Positions 19,192-28,796 are shown, numbered from the stretch's first letter. The stretch: DNA of 64,000 nucleotides from CAWUIO01 sp963922455 (GCA_963922455.1 CAWUIO010000001.1:62001-126000), one strand, 5' to 3'. The notes: generated from the letters alone by a model not told the origin. A program made the numbers and translations.

Positions 19192-19356
19192 ACAAGGCCT
19201 CAGGGATGGAATATGCCTTCCCGCAATCAAATTCAAGTGATAATTAAACATAGAAGCTATTCTCTTAGGTGTCTTTACCTCATGTATACGGTAAAAGACC
19301 ATCAAATGATAAATGGAGAGACAGCAAATAAATATGTATCAGCGAAGATGCTAGAT

Positions 19357-19977
19357 TTAGGAATGATTATATAGAAATAAACAAAATAGCAGGACCCATA
19401 AAATATCCACAAAGTGCCAATACCGGCTAATCAATTTTAAACGCAATTGATTGGGTGGATTGATACTGTAAACAAACGAGTCAACGTAATGGTATTGTTG
19501 CAAGGCCTCTACAACCATATACAGGAGAAAGATCAAACCCCCTAATATGTGTATGGCGTGCAAGCCAGAAATGATATAGACAAAAGAACCCGATAAACTT
19601 TTTTCTAAAAAGATACCTTGGGCTTGCATATCCAGCCAACCTTGGAGTTGTAAAATTAAAAAGAAGGAACCCAATAAAAAAGTTATAAGCATCATAATCC
19701 GGTAGCGAAGGAATCTTTCTGCTTGTAAATCTTTTCCGGCAAGGTGTAAGGTAAGACTACTGACAAGGATAATTAGGGTACTGTACCAAAAAACCTGGGG
19801 CAGTTCAAAGTCAATTTGGGCCAAATGCTGCCCTAAACGGAGCGTATAAAGGCCTACCAACATCAAAAACATGAGGGAAATGCCAAAAATGGCCAAACCC
19901 AGCATGAAATTATAGGGCTCTCTTCTTCTAAATAATCCCGTTTCCTGCTCATCCATCTCCACTTGGTCCTTTCTCAT
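19357..19977 (-). CDS. Cytochrome c oxidase subunit III-like protein (orphan)
   Basis: Five hydrophobic segments with hallmarks of haem-copper oxidase subunit III: a fourth helix reading FVYIISGLHAIHILGGLIFL (about 131-150) and a final helix SRYWHFVDILWVLLFCLFLY. Those residues are typical of CoxC/CyoC. The start is taken as the ATG at 19977 (MRKDQVEMDEQETGLF); an ATG further upstream at 20016 is possible. No subunit I or II is nearby, and the adjacent genes encode a peptidase and a leucine-rich repeat protein. It ends 166 bp before the start chosen for the latter. Confidence 0.85.
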   Translation of the reverse strand: MRKDQVEMDEQETGLFRRREPYNFMLGLAIFGISLMFLMLVGLYTLRLGQHLAQIDFELPQVFWYSTLIILVSSLTLHLAGKDLQAERFLRYRIMMLITFLLGSFFLILQLQGWLDMQAQGIFLEKSLSGSFVYIISGLHAIHILGGLIFLLYMVVEALQQYHYVDSFVYSINPPNQLRLKLISRYWHFVDILWVLLFCLFLYNHS

Positions 19978-20020
19978 AATTCTCTTTTTATTCTTTAAAC
20001 CGGAGTCTAAATTCAATTGT

Positions 20021-21691
20021 TTAGGACTTTTTCTTGGTTTTAATGTAATAAGAATTAGGTTTGAGTTGAAACTTTTTGCCTTTTAAGCTTACTTTTTCTT
20101 TTTGCCAGCCTAATTCCGGCTGGATAGTTTTGTAAGAGCCATCGGCCATCAAGATCTGAACGGGCATACGGAAATCATCTACAACCTTCTGCCAGCGGTA
20201 TTCAAGTACCACCTCAGGGCCAGGTCCTGGATTAATTTTGTATTCCAATACCGGGATATTGGCCCGATACAGATATTGTTGAAAATAGTAGCTGTAGTCC
20301 TCTCCGGATTCCTTGTTGATATAGTCGAGTAGCATGTCGGTAGTGATGACTTGCATGCCAAATTCTTTTTGGATACCCTTTAAAATACGAAACCAAAGGG
20401 CATCGTCTTGGAGTACATTTCTAAAGGTGTGAAGCAGTAGCGTGCCCTTATTATAAATATCATCTCCTCTTTTGTTTACGCCCAAAGGCCCAACCACTGG
20501 GTTTTGATTGCCCACATTGTGCCGAAAACCATATGCATATTGGTAAGCGGCTTCTTTACCAAACATACATTCTACAAAAAGAGACTCGGTATAGGTACAA
20601 AAAGATTCGTGGATCCAAAGCTCCCCTTCGTCGTGGGTAGAAACGTGGTTGCCCCACCACTCGTGGCCCGACTCGTGGATGGTGATGTAATCAAACTTGA
20701 GGCCATAGCCACTCTGGGATAAATCAGAACCCAGATACCCTTTCATATATTTATTGCCATAGGCGATCGCCCCTTGGTGTTCCATGCCTAAGTAATAGGT
20801 TTCTACCAAGGCAAAGCCATCTTTCCAAAAGGGATATTTGCCGAGCTTTTCTTCATAACAGGCCAGCATGGGTTTAACTTCGGCAAAATGCTTGATGGCC
20901 TTTTCCCGATTATAGTCCAAGACGTAATAATCCAGTTCCATGGTCGTACCATCGGCATTTTTGAAGGTATCGGCGATATGTGTATAATGCCCAATATTGA
21001 GGGTGACATTATAATTATTGATGGGATAACTCACAAACCATTCAAATTGTGTATAGCCATCGCTCAATTTGGTCTTACTTCTTAGGTTTCCATTGGCGAT
21101 ACAATCCAAGCCCTGGGGTACTTCGCAAGTAATGCGCATGCTATCTGGCTCTTCGGTAAGATGGTCTTTGTTTGGCCACCAAACACTAGCCCCAAGAGAT
21201 TGGCAAGAAACGCCAATCCACGGACGGTCCTTGGCATCTTTTTCCCAGCTAAATCCGCCATCCCAAGGGGGGCGAATGGCCATACGGGGTTTTCCGGAGT
21301 ATTCTATCTTGATAGAATCCATACCAGACCCGGCTTGCATGTTGCCAAATTGCACAAACGTCGCATTTCCTTCTCGTTTAAAGTCCAATTCGCGGCCTTG
21401 GTGGGTAATTTTATCGATGTCCATATTTTCAAATAAATCAATTTGAATCACATCATAAGGAGCTAAGACCCGATAATGCATGGTATTCGATCCGGATATG
21501 TAGCGTTTCTTAGGGTTTACCCGAACGTGTAAATCATAAAAAAACACATCATAACAAGTTCTTTCCGGCCTTAAAGACCCCCTCAAAGAATCTTGGCGGG
21601 TAAAGTTTTGCGCTTTTGCCGAAAAGTTTAAACAAATGCAAAGGACAAAACACGAAAGGAATAATACAGGGAAACCTTTTGGATTAAACAT
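20021..21691 (-). CDS. M1-family metallopeptidase (aminopeptidase N-like), exported
   Basis: The ATG at 21691 gives a signal peptide (FPVLFLSCFVLCICLNFSAKAQ). The zinc site is HESGHEWWGN followed 18 residues later by Glu in the LWIHES helix (around residue 335), typical of gluzincins of family M1. The substrate-binding GAMEN motif is replaced by HQGAIAYGN. At about 556 residues it is shorter than full aminopeptidase N and looks like the Bacteroidota short M1 group. It should trim N-terminal residues from peptides in the periplasm. Its stop lies 43 bp before the start of the subunit III gene. Confidence 0.9.
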   Translation of the reverse strand: MFNPKGFPVLFLSCFVLCICLNFSAKAQNFTRQDSLRGSLRPERTCYDVFFYDLHVRVNPKKRYISGSNTMHYRVLAPYDVIQIDLFENMDIDKITHQGRELDFKREGNATFVQFGNMQAGSGMDSIKIEYSGKPRMAIRPPWDGGFSWEKDAKDRPWIGVSCQSLGASVWWPNKDHLTEEPDSMRITCEVPQGLDCIANGNLRSKTKLSDGYTQFEWFVSYPINNYNVTLNIGHYTHIADTFKNADGTTMELDYYVLDYNREKAIKHFAEVKPMLACYEEKLGKYPFWKDGFALVETYYLGMEHQGAIAYGNKYMKGYLGSDLSQSGYGLKFDYITIHESGHEWWGNHVSTHDEGELWIHESFCTYTESLFVECMFGKEAAYQYAYGFRHNVGNQNPVVGPLGVNKRGDDIYNKGTLLLHTFRNVLQDDALWFRILKGIQKEFGMQVITTDMLLDYINKESGEDYSYYFQQYLYRANIPVLEYKINPGPGPEVVLEYRWQKVVDDFRMPVQILMADGSYKTIQPELGWQKEKVSLKGKKFQLKPNSYYIKTKKKS

Positions 21692-21742
21692 GTAGAAAAG
21701 ATTTGGATATTTTATATGCAAAGATGCTAATTTACAAATTCT

Positions 21743-21771
21743 TTGCTTTTTACTATATGTTACTAATTTTG
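21743..21771 (+). promoter_or_regulatory. Promoter of icd
   Basis: TTG (21743-21745) and TAATTTTG (21764-21771) are 18 bp apart, near the Bacteroidota consensus TTTG-N19-TAnnTTTG. Transcription would start about 40 bp before icd. Confidence 0.55.
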
Positions 21772-21818
21772 TGTAGTTAAAGATAAATAAGATTCCTTTT
21801 TTAAATTACCGAACAATA

Positions 21819-23084
21819 ATGAGTGAGCAAAAAATTAGCATAGAAAACGGCCAGTTGATTGTCCCCGACCAACCTGTAATACCATTTATAGAAGGTGATG
21901 GTACTGGGCCGGATATTTGGGCTGCTTCGGTCCGCGTTTTGGACGCTTCTGTGGAAAAAGCTTACGGGGGAGCCCGAAAGCTCGCCTGGAAAGAAGTACT
22001 AGCCGGCCAAAAAGCCTTTGACCAAACCGGAGAGTGGCTCCCCCAAGCTACCCTGGACGCTTTTAATGAATACCTGGTAGGAATTAAAGGGCCCCTGACA
22101 ACGCCTGTCGGTGGCGGTATCCGTTCTTTAAACGTGGCCCTTCGTCAAAAATTGGATCTTTACGCCTGTGTCCGCCCCGTGCGTTGGTTCCAAGGCGTTC
22201 CTTCTCCCGTAAAAGACCCCTCTACGACCAATATGGTCATCTTCCGGGAAAATACAGAAGATGTATATGCCGGTATCGAGTGGATGCACGGAGAAGAGGG
22301 AACCGAAAAAGTAGTGAAGTTCTTAACCGACGAAATGGGTGTAAACAAAATCCGCTTCCCGGAGACTTCTTCCATCGGAATCAAGCCTATCTCTTCTGAA
22401 GGTTCTGAGCGATTGATCCGAGGCGCCATCGAGTATGCCATCAAGCACAAGCGCCCATCGGTTACCTTGGTACACAAGGGTAACATCATGAAGTTTACCG
22501 AGGGAGCCTTCAAAAACTACGGTTATGCCTTAGCCGAGCGCGATTACAGTGATCAAGTATTCACCTGGGCCCAGTATGATAGGATCTCCGAAGAGCAAGG
22601 CCGTGACGCAGCCAACCAAGCTGAGTCTGATGCCAAAGCTGCTGGTAAAATCATCATCAAAGACGTAATTGCCGATGCATTCTTGCAGCAAATCTTAACC
22701 CGCCCGGCTGAGTATTCGGTAATCGCTACCATGAACTTAAACGGAGATTACGTATCTGATGCCTTAGCCGCAATCGTGGGAGGTATCGGAATCGCTCCAG
22801 GAGCCAATATCAACTACTCGACTGGCCGCGCTATCTTTGAAGCCACCCACGGTACGGCTCCTAAGTATGCCGGACAAGACAAAGTAAATCCAGGCTCGGT
22901 AATCCTATCTGGAGCCTTGATGCTCGAGCACCTCGGATGGCAAGAAGCGGCCGACTTGATCTACAAAGGTTTGGAAGCGGCTATCGGCGAGAAAAAAGTG
23001 ACTTACGATTTCCACCGCCTCATGGACGGTGCTACCCTTCTCAAAACGTCTGAGTTTGGTACCGAAATCATCAATCACATGTAA
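21819..23084 (+). CDS. icd: NADP-type isocitrate dehydrogenase
   Basis: TCA-cycle enzyme that converts isocitrate to 2-oxoglutarate and CO2 with reduction of NAD(P). It belongs to the homodimeric Escherichia coli-like group: FIEGDGTGPDIW near the N-terminus, the substrate loop VGGGIRSLNVALRQ (about 93-106, with the regulatory Ser position), NTEDVYAGIEW, and the C-terminal ATHGTAPKYAGQDKVNPGS. At 421 residues it is complete. It stands alone with its own promoter and terminator, next to a prpE-like ligase of carbon metabolism. Confidence 0.96.
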   Translation: MSEQKISIENGQLIVPDQPVIPFIEGDGTGPDIWAASVRVLDASVEKAYGGARKLAWKEVLAGQKAFDQTGEWLPQATLDAFNEYLVGIKGPLTTPVGGGIRSLNVALRQKLDLYACVRPVRWFQGVPSPVKDPSTTNMVIFRENTEDVYAGIEWMHGEEGTEKVVKFLTDEMGVNKIRFPETSSIGIKPISSEGSERLIRGAIEYAIKHKRPSVTLVHKGNIMKFTEGAFKNYGYALAERDYSDQVFTWAQYDRISEEQGRDAANQAESDAKAAGKIIIKDVIADAFLQQILTRPAEYSVIATMNLNGDYVSDALAAIVGGIGIAPGANINYSTGRAIFEATHGTAPKYAGQDKVNPGSVILSGALMLEHLGWQEAADLIYKGLEAAIGEKKVTYDFHRLMDGATLLKTSEFGTEIINHM

Positions 23085-23110
23085 TTTCAAGCTCTTAAGC
23101 GTATCTAGAA

Positions 23111-23144
23111 GCAGGTTTGGTAGCTACCGGACCTGCTTTTTTTT
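23111..23144 (+). terminator. Rho-independent terminator of icd
   Basis: Stem GCAGGT/ACCTGC with an inner near-palindrome (TGGTAGCTACC), followed by eight T, 27 bp after the icd stop. Confidence 0.9.
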
Positions 23145-23150
23145 ATTTTG

Positions 23151-23281
23151 AGGGGCTTCCCCGCGCGATGAGCTATCGGGCTTCTAGGTAGTTATGTGCC
23201 GGCGCGGGTCGGGCTTTCGCTACTCGCTGCCTTTCCCCGCAGGCCTCCACGAGCTCAAACAGGCCGCTCTATCCCTAAGCC
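23151..23281 (-). repeat. Dispersed structured element, copy 5 (subfamily A)
   Basis: On the minus strand it begins GGCTTAGGGAT and ends GAAGCCCCT. The 3' hairpin stem is CCCGCGC/GCGCGGG. It follows the icd terminator directly, antisense to icd. On the minus strand the bases just before its 5' end are a pyrimidine-rich tract. Confidence 0.92.
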
Positions 23282-23562
23282 ATTGAGAGGAGAGAGGAGA
23301 GATCAGCGGGATTCGGGACGAGAGCAGCTAGGGGAGAAGTTTTGAGGGCCAGGGAGCCTGCAAATGCTTATTTGTCATTTTGAAGGGATCTCCTTATAAG
23401 TACTAAAAGACCTCCTGGCTTGGAGTGAATACACCAATTCAGCAAAAATAGCTATACTAAATTAGCAAGTTAACGAGTCTATTCCTACTCTACCTCCCTT
23501 AGAATTCTTATATTTAAAAAAAAACATTTTTTATAAGAATCCTCTAATCAAAACCTACCCCT
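23282..23562. other. Spacer upstream of the prpE-like gene, with a purine-rich tract
   Basis: 281 bp with no gene. The first part (about 23284-23330) is purine-rich (GAGAGGAGAGAGGAGAGA), that is, a pyrimidine tract on the strand of element copy 5. Comparable tracts precede copy 7 and the gene at 35828. The rest is AT-rich leader sequence. No clear promoter was found. Confidence 0.5.
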
Positions 23563-25467
23563 ATGGATTATCAATCTGTGTATGAAGCCTCCCTGCGGGA
23601 CCCAGAGGCCTTTTGGGCCGAGCAGGCCGGGCAAATAGACTGGTACGAAAAGCCCACTACCATGTTAAGTCAGGACGAGCGGGGTTTTTACCGTTGGTAT
23701 CGAGGAGGAAAGCTCAACACGGCGTATCTTGCCCTTGATTATCATATCGAGCAAGGCCGGGGCGAACAAGCTGCCCTGATTTATGACTCACCCGTTACCG
23801 ATACCATCCGTACGTATTCCTTTCGGGAATTACGGGAGGAAGTAGCCCTTTTTGCGGGCGTTTTGCGAGGCCTTGGCCTTAGCAAAGGAGATACCGCCGT
23901 AATTTACATGCCCATGATTCCTGAAGCAGCCATAGCCATGCTGGCCTGCGCCCGCTTAGGGGTCACCCACTCCGTAGTCTTTGGCGGCTTTGCCGCCCAC
24001 GAGCTAGCCATTCGGATTGACGATGCCCAGCCCAAGGTAATCATTTCGGCCTCTTGCGGGATCGAGTTTAGCAAGGTAATTCCCTACAAACCGCTTCTAG
24101 ACCAAGCCATCGAAGAAGCGGGCCATAAACCTGCTCATACGGTCATCTGTCAAAGGCCTCAGTTGGAAGCAGGGTTGTTGGCGGGCCGAGATCACGCTTG
24201 GACTGATTTGATGGCCCAAGCCAGGCCGGCCGACTGTGTCCCAGTGGAGGCTACAGACCCCCTATACATTTTATATACTTCGGGTACAACGGGCAAGCCC
24301 AAAGGCATTGTACGCGATAATGGAGGGCATGCCGTGGCCATGCGTTTTAGCTTGGATAAAATTTACGATACCCGGGCCGGTGAAGTCTTTTGGGCTGCCT
24401 CGGATGTGGGATGGGTAGTAGGGCACTCCTACATTGTCTACGCTCCCTTGATCAATGGCTGCACCACTGTTTTATTTGAAGGCAAACCTGTACGGACCCC
24501 GGATGCCGGCACCTTTTGGCGGGTAATCAGTCAGCACCAAGTGAAGACTTTCTTCACTGCTCCTACGGCTTTCCGAGCTATCCGCAAAGAAGATTCGGAA
24601 GGGGCCTATATGAAGCAATACGATATTTCCTGCTTAAAAACCCTGTTCCTGGCCGGAGAACGCTGTGATATCTCCACCTACCAATGGCTAAAAGACTTGA
24701 CCGGAGTACCCGTGATTGACCACTGGTGGCAAACGGAGTCAGGTTGGCCTATGATCGCTAACATGGCCGGGTTGGAGTTGCTTCCCGCCAAACCCGGATC
24801 GGCAGGGAAACCGGTACCCGGATTTGATATCCAAATTTTGGATGAAGACGGAAAAGAATTGGGCCCTCAGGAAGAGGGGGCGGTGGCCATCAAGCTTCCC
24901 TTGGCCCCGGGCTGTTTACCAAGTTTGTGGCAGGACCCCAACCGTTTTCAAAGCGCATACCTTGACGCATATCCCGGCTACTATTTGAGCGGAGACGGAG
25001 GGTTTAAAGATGAGGAGGGCTATTTATACATCATGGGCCGGATAGACGATGTAATCAATGTGGCAGGCCACCGCCTTTCTACGGGGGAAATGGAAGAGAT
25101 GGTATCGGCCCATGCGGCCGTGGCCGAATGTGCCGTGATCGGTATCGCCGATCCCTTAAAAGGGCAAATTCCTTTGGGTTTGGTGGTTTTGAAAAACGGA
25201 CAAGACATTGCCCCGGATGTTTTGCAGGATGAGTTGGTAGCCAAAATCCGAGGGGATATCGGTCCGGTGGCCTGTTTTAAGAATGCTTTGACGGTTAAGC
25301 GACTCCCCAAGACCCGTTCGGGCAAGATTCTAAGAAAGGTGCTCCGTAAAATTGCCGACGGAGAAGCCTATACCATGCCCTCCACCATAGACGACCCTGT
25401 GATCTTGGATGAAATCAAGAACACCTTTTCTAGTCAAGGGGTAGGGCAGGCGTTTCAGAAAGCGTAG
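23563..25467 (+). CDS. Acyl-CoA synthetase, PrpE/ACSS3-like (propionate or acetate-CoA ligase)
   Basis: AMP-forming ligase that activates a short-chain acid to its CoA ester in the cytoplasm. Opening YEASLRDPEAFWAEQAGQIDW is typical of propionyl-CoA synthetase PrpE. The ATP loop YTSGTTGKPKGI lies at about 238-249, with SDVGWVVGHSYIVYAPL and WWQTESGWP later. The C-terminal LPKTRSGKILRK carries the catalytic lysine Lys588, which is often controlled by acetylation. At 634 residues it is complete. Acetate or a longer acid cannot be excluded as the substrate. Element copy 6 follows the stop by 73 bp. Confidence 0.9.
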   Translation: MDYQSVYEASLRDPEAFWAEQAGQIDWYEKPTTMLSQDERGFYRWYRGGKLNTAYLALDYHIEQGRGEQAALIYDSPVTDTIRTYSFRELREEVALFAGVLRGLGLSKGDTAVIYMPMIPEAAIAMLACARLGVTHSVVFGGFAAHELAIRIDDAQPKVIISASCGIEFSKVIPYKPLLDQAIEEAGHKPAHTVICQRPQLEAGLLAGRDHAWTDLMAQARPADCVPVEATDPLYILYTSGTTGKPKGIVRDNGGHAVAMRFSLDKIYDTRAGEVFWAASDVGWVVGHSYIVYAPLINGCTTVLFEGKPVRTPDAGTFWRVISQHQVKTFFTAPTAFRAIRKEDSEGAYMKQYDISCLKTLFLAGERCDISTYQWLKDLTGVPVIDHWWQTESGWPMIANMAGLELLPAKPGSAGKPVPGFDIQILDEDGKELGPQEEGAVAIKLPLAPGCLPSLWQDPNRFQSAYLDAYPGYYLSGDGGFKDEEGYLYIMGRIDDVINVAGHRLSTGEMEEMVSAHAAVAECAVIGIADPLKGQIPLGLVVLKNGQDIAPDVLQDELVAKIRGDIGPVACFKNALTVKRLPKTRSGKILRKVLRKIADGEAYTMPSTIDDPVILDEIKNTFSSQGVGQAFQKA

Positions 25468-25540
25468 TTATGCGGAGTAGAGAGGCCCGGGACAGATTGT
25501 ATTTTCACAATTTTCTCATCTTGGCTCTCTCTTTTCTTCT

Positions 25541-25671
25541 GGCTGAGGGATAGAGCGGCCTGTTTGAGCTCGTCTGGGCCCTGCGGGGAAAGGCAGCGAG
25601 TAGCGAAAGCCCGACCCCGGCGGCACGAAACTACCTAGGGATAAGAAAATTGAACGCCGGAGGCAGCCCCT
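25541..25671 (+). repeat. Dispersed structured element, copy 6 (subfamily A, G-type ends)
   Basis: Begins GGCTGAGGGAT and ends GGCAGCCCCT (GGCTG/CAGCC). The 3' hairpin stem is CCGGCG/CGCCGG. It sits 73 bp after the prpE-like stop in the same direction, preceded by a T/C-rich stretch. Confidence 0.92.
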
Positions 25672-25777
25672 GAAAATTGGATAAATCTTAATTTTTATTA
25701 CAATCATCAACTTTTTTGGGGGCTCAAGCGTTTTTTGAGTATATTATGTATCCCCAACCAGAACACCAAACGGTACC

Positions 25778-25963
25778 ATGAAAAACATGAAAGATCACAA
25801 GTTTAACACAACATCTATTACTCCGGCAGATTATATCTCTCCAGTTTCCCGGGCGATAACATCTGAGGCTGTATTACCCATCCACGCCGACCGGGAACAT
25901 ATCAAAACACTTTATGAGAACGGACTTCTCCGCATACGCCTGTCTAAGCGCTGGGCTTCTTGA
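25778..25963 (+). CDS. Tiny ORF resembling the end of a small heat-shock (Hsp20) domain
   Basis: A 61-residue reading frame. The first half (MKNMKDHKFNTTSITPADYI) has no recognisable motif. The second half, LPIHADREHIKTLYENGLLR followed by IRLSKR, matches the pattern of the late Hsp20/alpha-crystallin strands (LPxxADxxKIKAxYxNGxLxIxLPK). A complete Hsp20 domain needs about 90 residues, so this is either a minimal relative or a remnant. There is no clear ribosome site or promoter. A small CTCAA/TTGAG hairpin lies just upstream (25725-25740). Confidence 0.4.
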   Translation: MKNMKDHKFNTTSITPADYISPVSRAITSEAVLPIHADREHIKTLYENGLLRIRLSKRWAS

Positions 25964-26211
25964 GCAAGAAGCTTGAAGGCTAGGATCTGAGCGCCTATTT
26001 TCTTCTACAAGGGCGATGTGCCTTATCGGGCCTAGGGGCTTATTTTTTGGAAATTTCTGGGGCCTAGCCTTTGAGGCAAGTAATTTATGCGTAGATTTGA
26101 AGCGTAATTCTTCCCAGTATGCCACAAGAACCTAAGTTTTGCCATAAAATGTGGCGGAATAACTTCCTTGAAGCTTAAGGCATTCGTCTAAGTTTTTCGG
26201 TTAAATTTTCT

Positions 26212-26219
26212 TAAATTTG
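26212..26219 (+). promoter_or_regulatory. Probable -7 box of the DUF349 gene
   Basis: TAAATTTG fits TAnnTTTG, 43 bp before the start codon. No good TTTG box lies at the right distance. The spacer from 25964 to here shows no other feature. Confidence 0.4.
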
Positions 26220-26262
26220 CTTTGTGACTGGTCACCTAGTATCCCAGTAAGCCACTTTTGTT

Positions 26263-28677
26263 ATGATTAACGAACGAGATGACGCGCCCGATCAGAATTA
26301 TTCTGATGTAAAAACCTCCTCGGAGGTGATTCCGCAAGAAAATGAAGAGAAGTCAAGCCAGGATTTGAGTCCAGAAGAGGCCAAATCGGAGGAAGAAAAT
26401 GCTCCTCAATCGGAATCTCCCACTCCTGAAGAGAACCCTTCTACCCCAGCCGAAGCGCCCGTAGGGAAGGAAGAAGAGCCCCTTGTGGAAGCTCAAGAAG
26501 AAACGCCAAACCCTGAGCCCGAACCCAGTCCGAAAACTTCGCTTAATACCGAGGAACCCTCTCTTGAAACCATTCAGGAGAACATCCCTAGCGCGCCGAG
26601 CCCAGAGGAATCTTCTATTGAGGAAGCCAAGGTGGAAGAGACTACTCCAGAACCCTCATTAGAAGGAACTGTTGATGTCCCTCTCTCAACGGAGGAAAGC
26701 CCCGTGGCGGTCGAGGAAGTAGGAACATCTACGGGTGAAGATGGCGAAGCTACCGTAGAAGCAAGTAAGGAAGAGGAGCCTGCACCAGAGGATGGGAGCA
26801 CTCAGGCCGATGTACCCGCAGTGCCCGAAGCTAATGCCGATACATCCAGTCAAGAGGAAGAGAAAAGTACAGCCGAAGAGGAAACAAAACCTGAGGAAGC
26901 TAAGAAAGAGGAAGAGGGTGTACCTGAAAGTGAGGAAGCGGGGAGCAATGAAGAACCAGCCGCCGATTTTTCATCCTATGATAAAGAAGAATTACTTAAT
27001 CTTATACGCAATATTAGCGAAGAGTCTGATTACAGTAAATTTAATCCGATTCTCCGGGAGGTAAAGCCCCTCTTTGACTCTATGGTGAAAAGTGAGCGGA
27101 AGCAAGCCCGGGAGCAATTTATTGCCGATGGGGGAGAACCGGATTCTTTTTCTTACCAAGACGATAAGGTTACCGAGGAGTTTTATAAACTATATTCTGA
27201 GATTCAGAAGCAGAAGCATGAGCAGGCAGCCAAGGCCGAGGCTGAGCGAGAGAATAATCTTAAGAAAAAAGAATCATTGCTGGAACAAATTCGCGCTTTG
27301 ACCGAAAAAGAGGAGAGCGAAGCCAGCATAGAAGAGCTGAAAAAGTTGCAGGAAGAGTGGAAGACCATCGGCCCCGTTGCCCCCCAGCATAATCGGAGCT
27401 TATGGGCCAGTTACAATGCCTTGATGGATCTGTTCTACGATAAGCGCAGTATCTACTTTGAGCTCAAAGAGCTAGATCGTAAGAAAAACTTAGCGATGAA
27501 GCTGGCGCTTTGCGAAAAAGCCGAAAAACTAGTAGAATACGAATCGATCAAGCAGTCTATCCAAGAGTTAAATGAACTGCACGAAGAGTTTAAGCATATT
27601 GGTCCGGTACCCAAGGATGATCAGGAAGCTTTGTGGCAAAGGTTCAAAACGGCTTCCGACCGGGTTTACGATAAGAAGCGCGAGTTTGTACGGCAAAGAG
27701 AGGAAGAGAAGCAGGCCAATTACGAATTGAAACTCAAGCTTTGTGAAGAAGTTAAGCCTTATGTGGAGTTCCAGGCCGATAACATGAAAGAGTGGAATGC
27801 CAAGACCAAGGAAATTCTTGAACTACAAAAGCGTTGGGAAGAAATTCGTTTTATTCCCCGGGACAAGATCAAAGAACTGAGCAAGGATTTCTGGAACCCC
27901 TTCAAAGCTTTCTTCAATAATAAAAATGCTTTTATCCGTACCCTGGATGAGGAGCGGGAGGGCAACCTGAAGCTCAAAGAAGCTCTTTGCGAAGAAGCCC
28001 AAAAGATTATTGAGGAAGGCAAGGACGAGCGCTCGGTGGCCGATAAATTGAAATCTTTGCAAAGAAAGTGGAAGGAGATTGGCCCCGTGCCTTCCAAGCA
28101 GCGTCAGGTGATTTATGAGAAGTTTAAAGGCATATGTGATGGCTTCTTTGAGAAAAGACGCAAGCGTTACGCTGCCCAAGAAAAAGAATACGAGGAAAAC
28201 CTTAAATTAAAGCAAACCTTGTGCGATAAGATCAGCCAGATCCAACTGGATGAGAGTTTCTCTCCGGATATGGTATTGACTTTTGTTGAGGAGTGGCAAA
28301 ATATAGGTTTTGTACCCAAGAAGGATAAGAAAAACATCCAGAAGGATTTTGAGACCGCAATAGATGACTTGATTAACCGTTTCCCTGGTTTAGACCGGGC
28401 CGGCAAAGAGAGTGTGCAATTAAAAGTGGAACTTAGCCTGGCCAAGGATAGCCCTTTTGCCAATAAGAAGGTTCGCCAGAAAGAACAGGCCATTCGCCGT
28501 AAGATTCAGAATATTGAAAACGACATCGATACCCTGAATAATAACATTGGCTTCCTCGCTAGTTCCAAAAAAGCCAATGTTCTCAAAGACTCCCTAGAGG
28601 CCCAAATTAAGGAAGCCCAGGACGAGTTGAAAGGACTGCGGGCCCAGCTAAAAGTTTTCCGAAATTTGCCGAGATAA
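26263..28677 (+). CDS. DUF349 repeat protein with long acidic N-terminal region
   Basis: An 804-residue cytoplasmic protein. Residues 1 to about 235 are low-complexity, rich in Glu, Pro and Ser, and surely disordered. From about 300 to 720 come about five repeats with the DUF349 signature (for example LQEEWKTIGPVAPQHNRSLW, LHEEFKHIGPVPKDDQEALW and LQRKWKEIGPVPSKQRQVIY). The C-terminus (about 740-800) is a coiled coil. DUF349 proteins are widespread in Bacteroidota; their exact role is unsettled. The gene ends 46 bp before tRNA-Thr, whose promoter lies in the gap. Confidence 0.9.
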   Translation: MINERDDAPDQNYSDVKTSSEVIPQENEEKSSQDLSPEEAKSEEENAPQSESPTPEENPSTPAEAPVGKEEEPLVEAQEETPNPEPEPSPKTSLNTEEPSLETIQENIPSAPSPEESSIEEAKVEETTPEPSLEGTVDVPLSTEESPVAVEEVGTSTGEDGEATVEASKEEEPAPEDGSTQADVPAVPEANADTSSQEEEKSTAEEETKPEEAKKEEEGVPESEEAGSNEEPAADFSSYDKEELLNLIRNISEESDYSKFNPILREVKPLFDSMVKSERKQAREQFIADGGEPDSFSYQDDKVTEEFYKLYSEIQKQKHEQAAKAEAERENNLKKKESLLEQIRALTEKEESEASIEELKKLQEEWKTIGPVAPQHNRSLWASYNALMDLFYDKRSIYFELKELDRKKNLAMKLALCEKAEKLVEYESIKQSIQELNELHEEFKHIGPVPKDDQEALWQRFKTASDRVYDKKREFVRQREEEKQANYELKLKLCEEVKPYVEFQADNMKEWNAKTKEILELQKRWEEIRFIPRDKIKELSKDFWNPFKAFFNNKNAFIRTLDEEREGNLKLKEALCEEAQKIIEEGKDERSVADKLKSLQRKWKEIGPVPSKQRQVIYEKFKGICDGFFEKRRKRYAAQEKEYEENLKLKQTLCDKISQIQLDESFSPDMVLTFVEEWQNIGFVPKKDKKNIQKDFETAIDDLINRFPGLDRAGKESVQLKVELSLAKDSPFANKKVRQKEQAIRRKIQNIENDIDTLNNNIGFLASSKKANVLKDSLEAQIKEAQDELKGLRAQLKVFRNLPR

Positions 28678-28679
28678 GC

Positions 28680-28710
28680 TTGCAGATATAGGGGCTAGCT
28701 TCTATATTTG
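28680..28710 (+). promoter_or_regulatory. Promoter of tRNA-Thr
   Basis: TTG (28680-28682), 20 bp, TATATTTG (28703-28710), then the tRNA 14 bp later. This is an excellent fit to the Bacteroidota vegetative promoter. Confidence 0.7.
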
Positions 28711-28723
28711 CACCCACAATTAA

Positions 28724-28796
28724 GCCTCCTTAGCTCAGTTGGTAGAGCAACTGATTTGTAATCAGTTGGTCGCTGGTTCGAGTCCGGCAGGAGGCT
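28724..28796 (+). tRNA. tRNA-Thr (anticodon TGT)
   Basis: Complete cloverleaf of 73 nt. Acceptor GCCTCCT/AGGAGGC, D arm GCTC/GAGC, anticodon stem ACTGA/TCAGT with loop TTTGTAA, so the anticodon is TGT and it reads ACA codons. T arm GCTGG/CCGGC with TTCGAGT loop. The discriminator base is T, and CCA is not encoded. A terminator follows within 14 bp. Confidence 0.97.
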
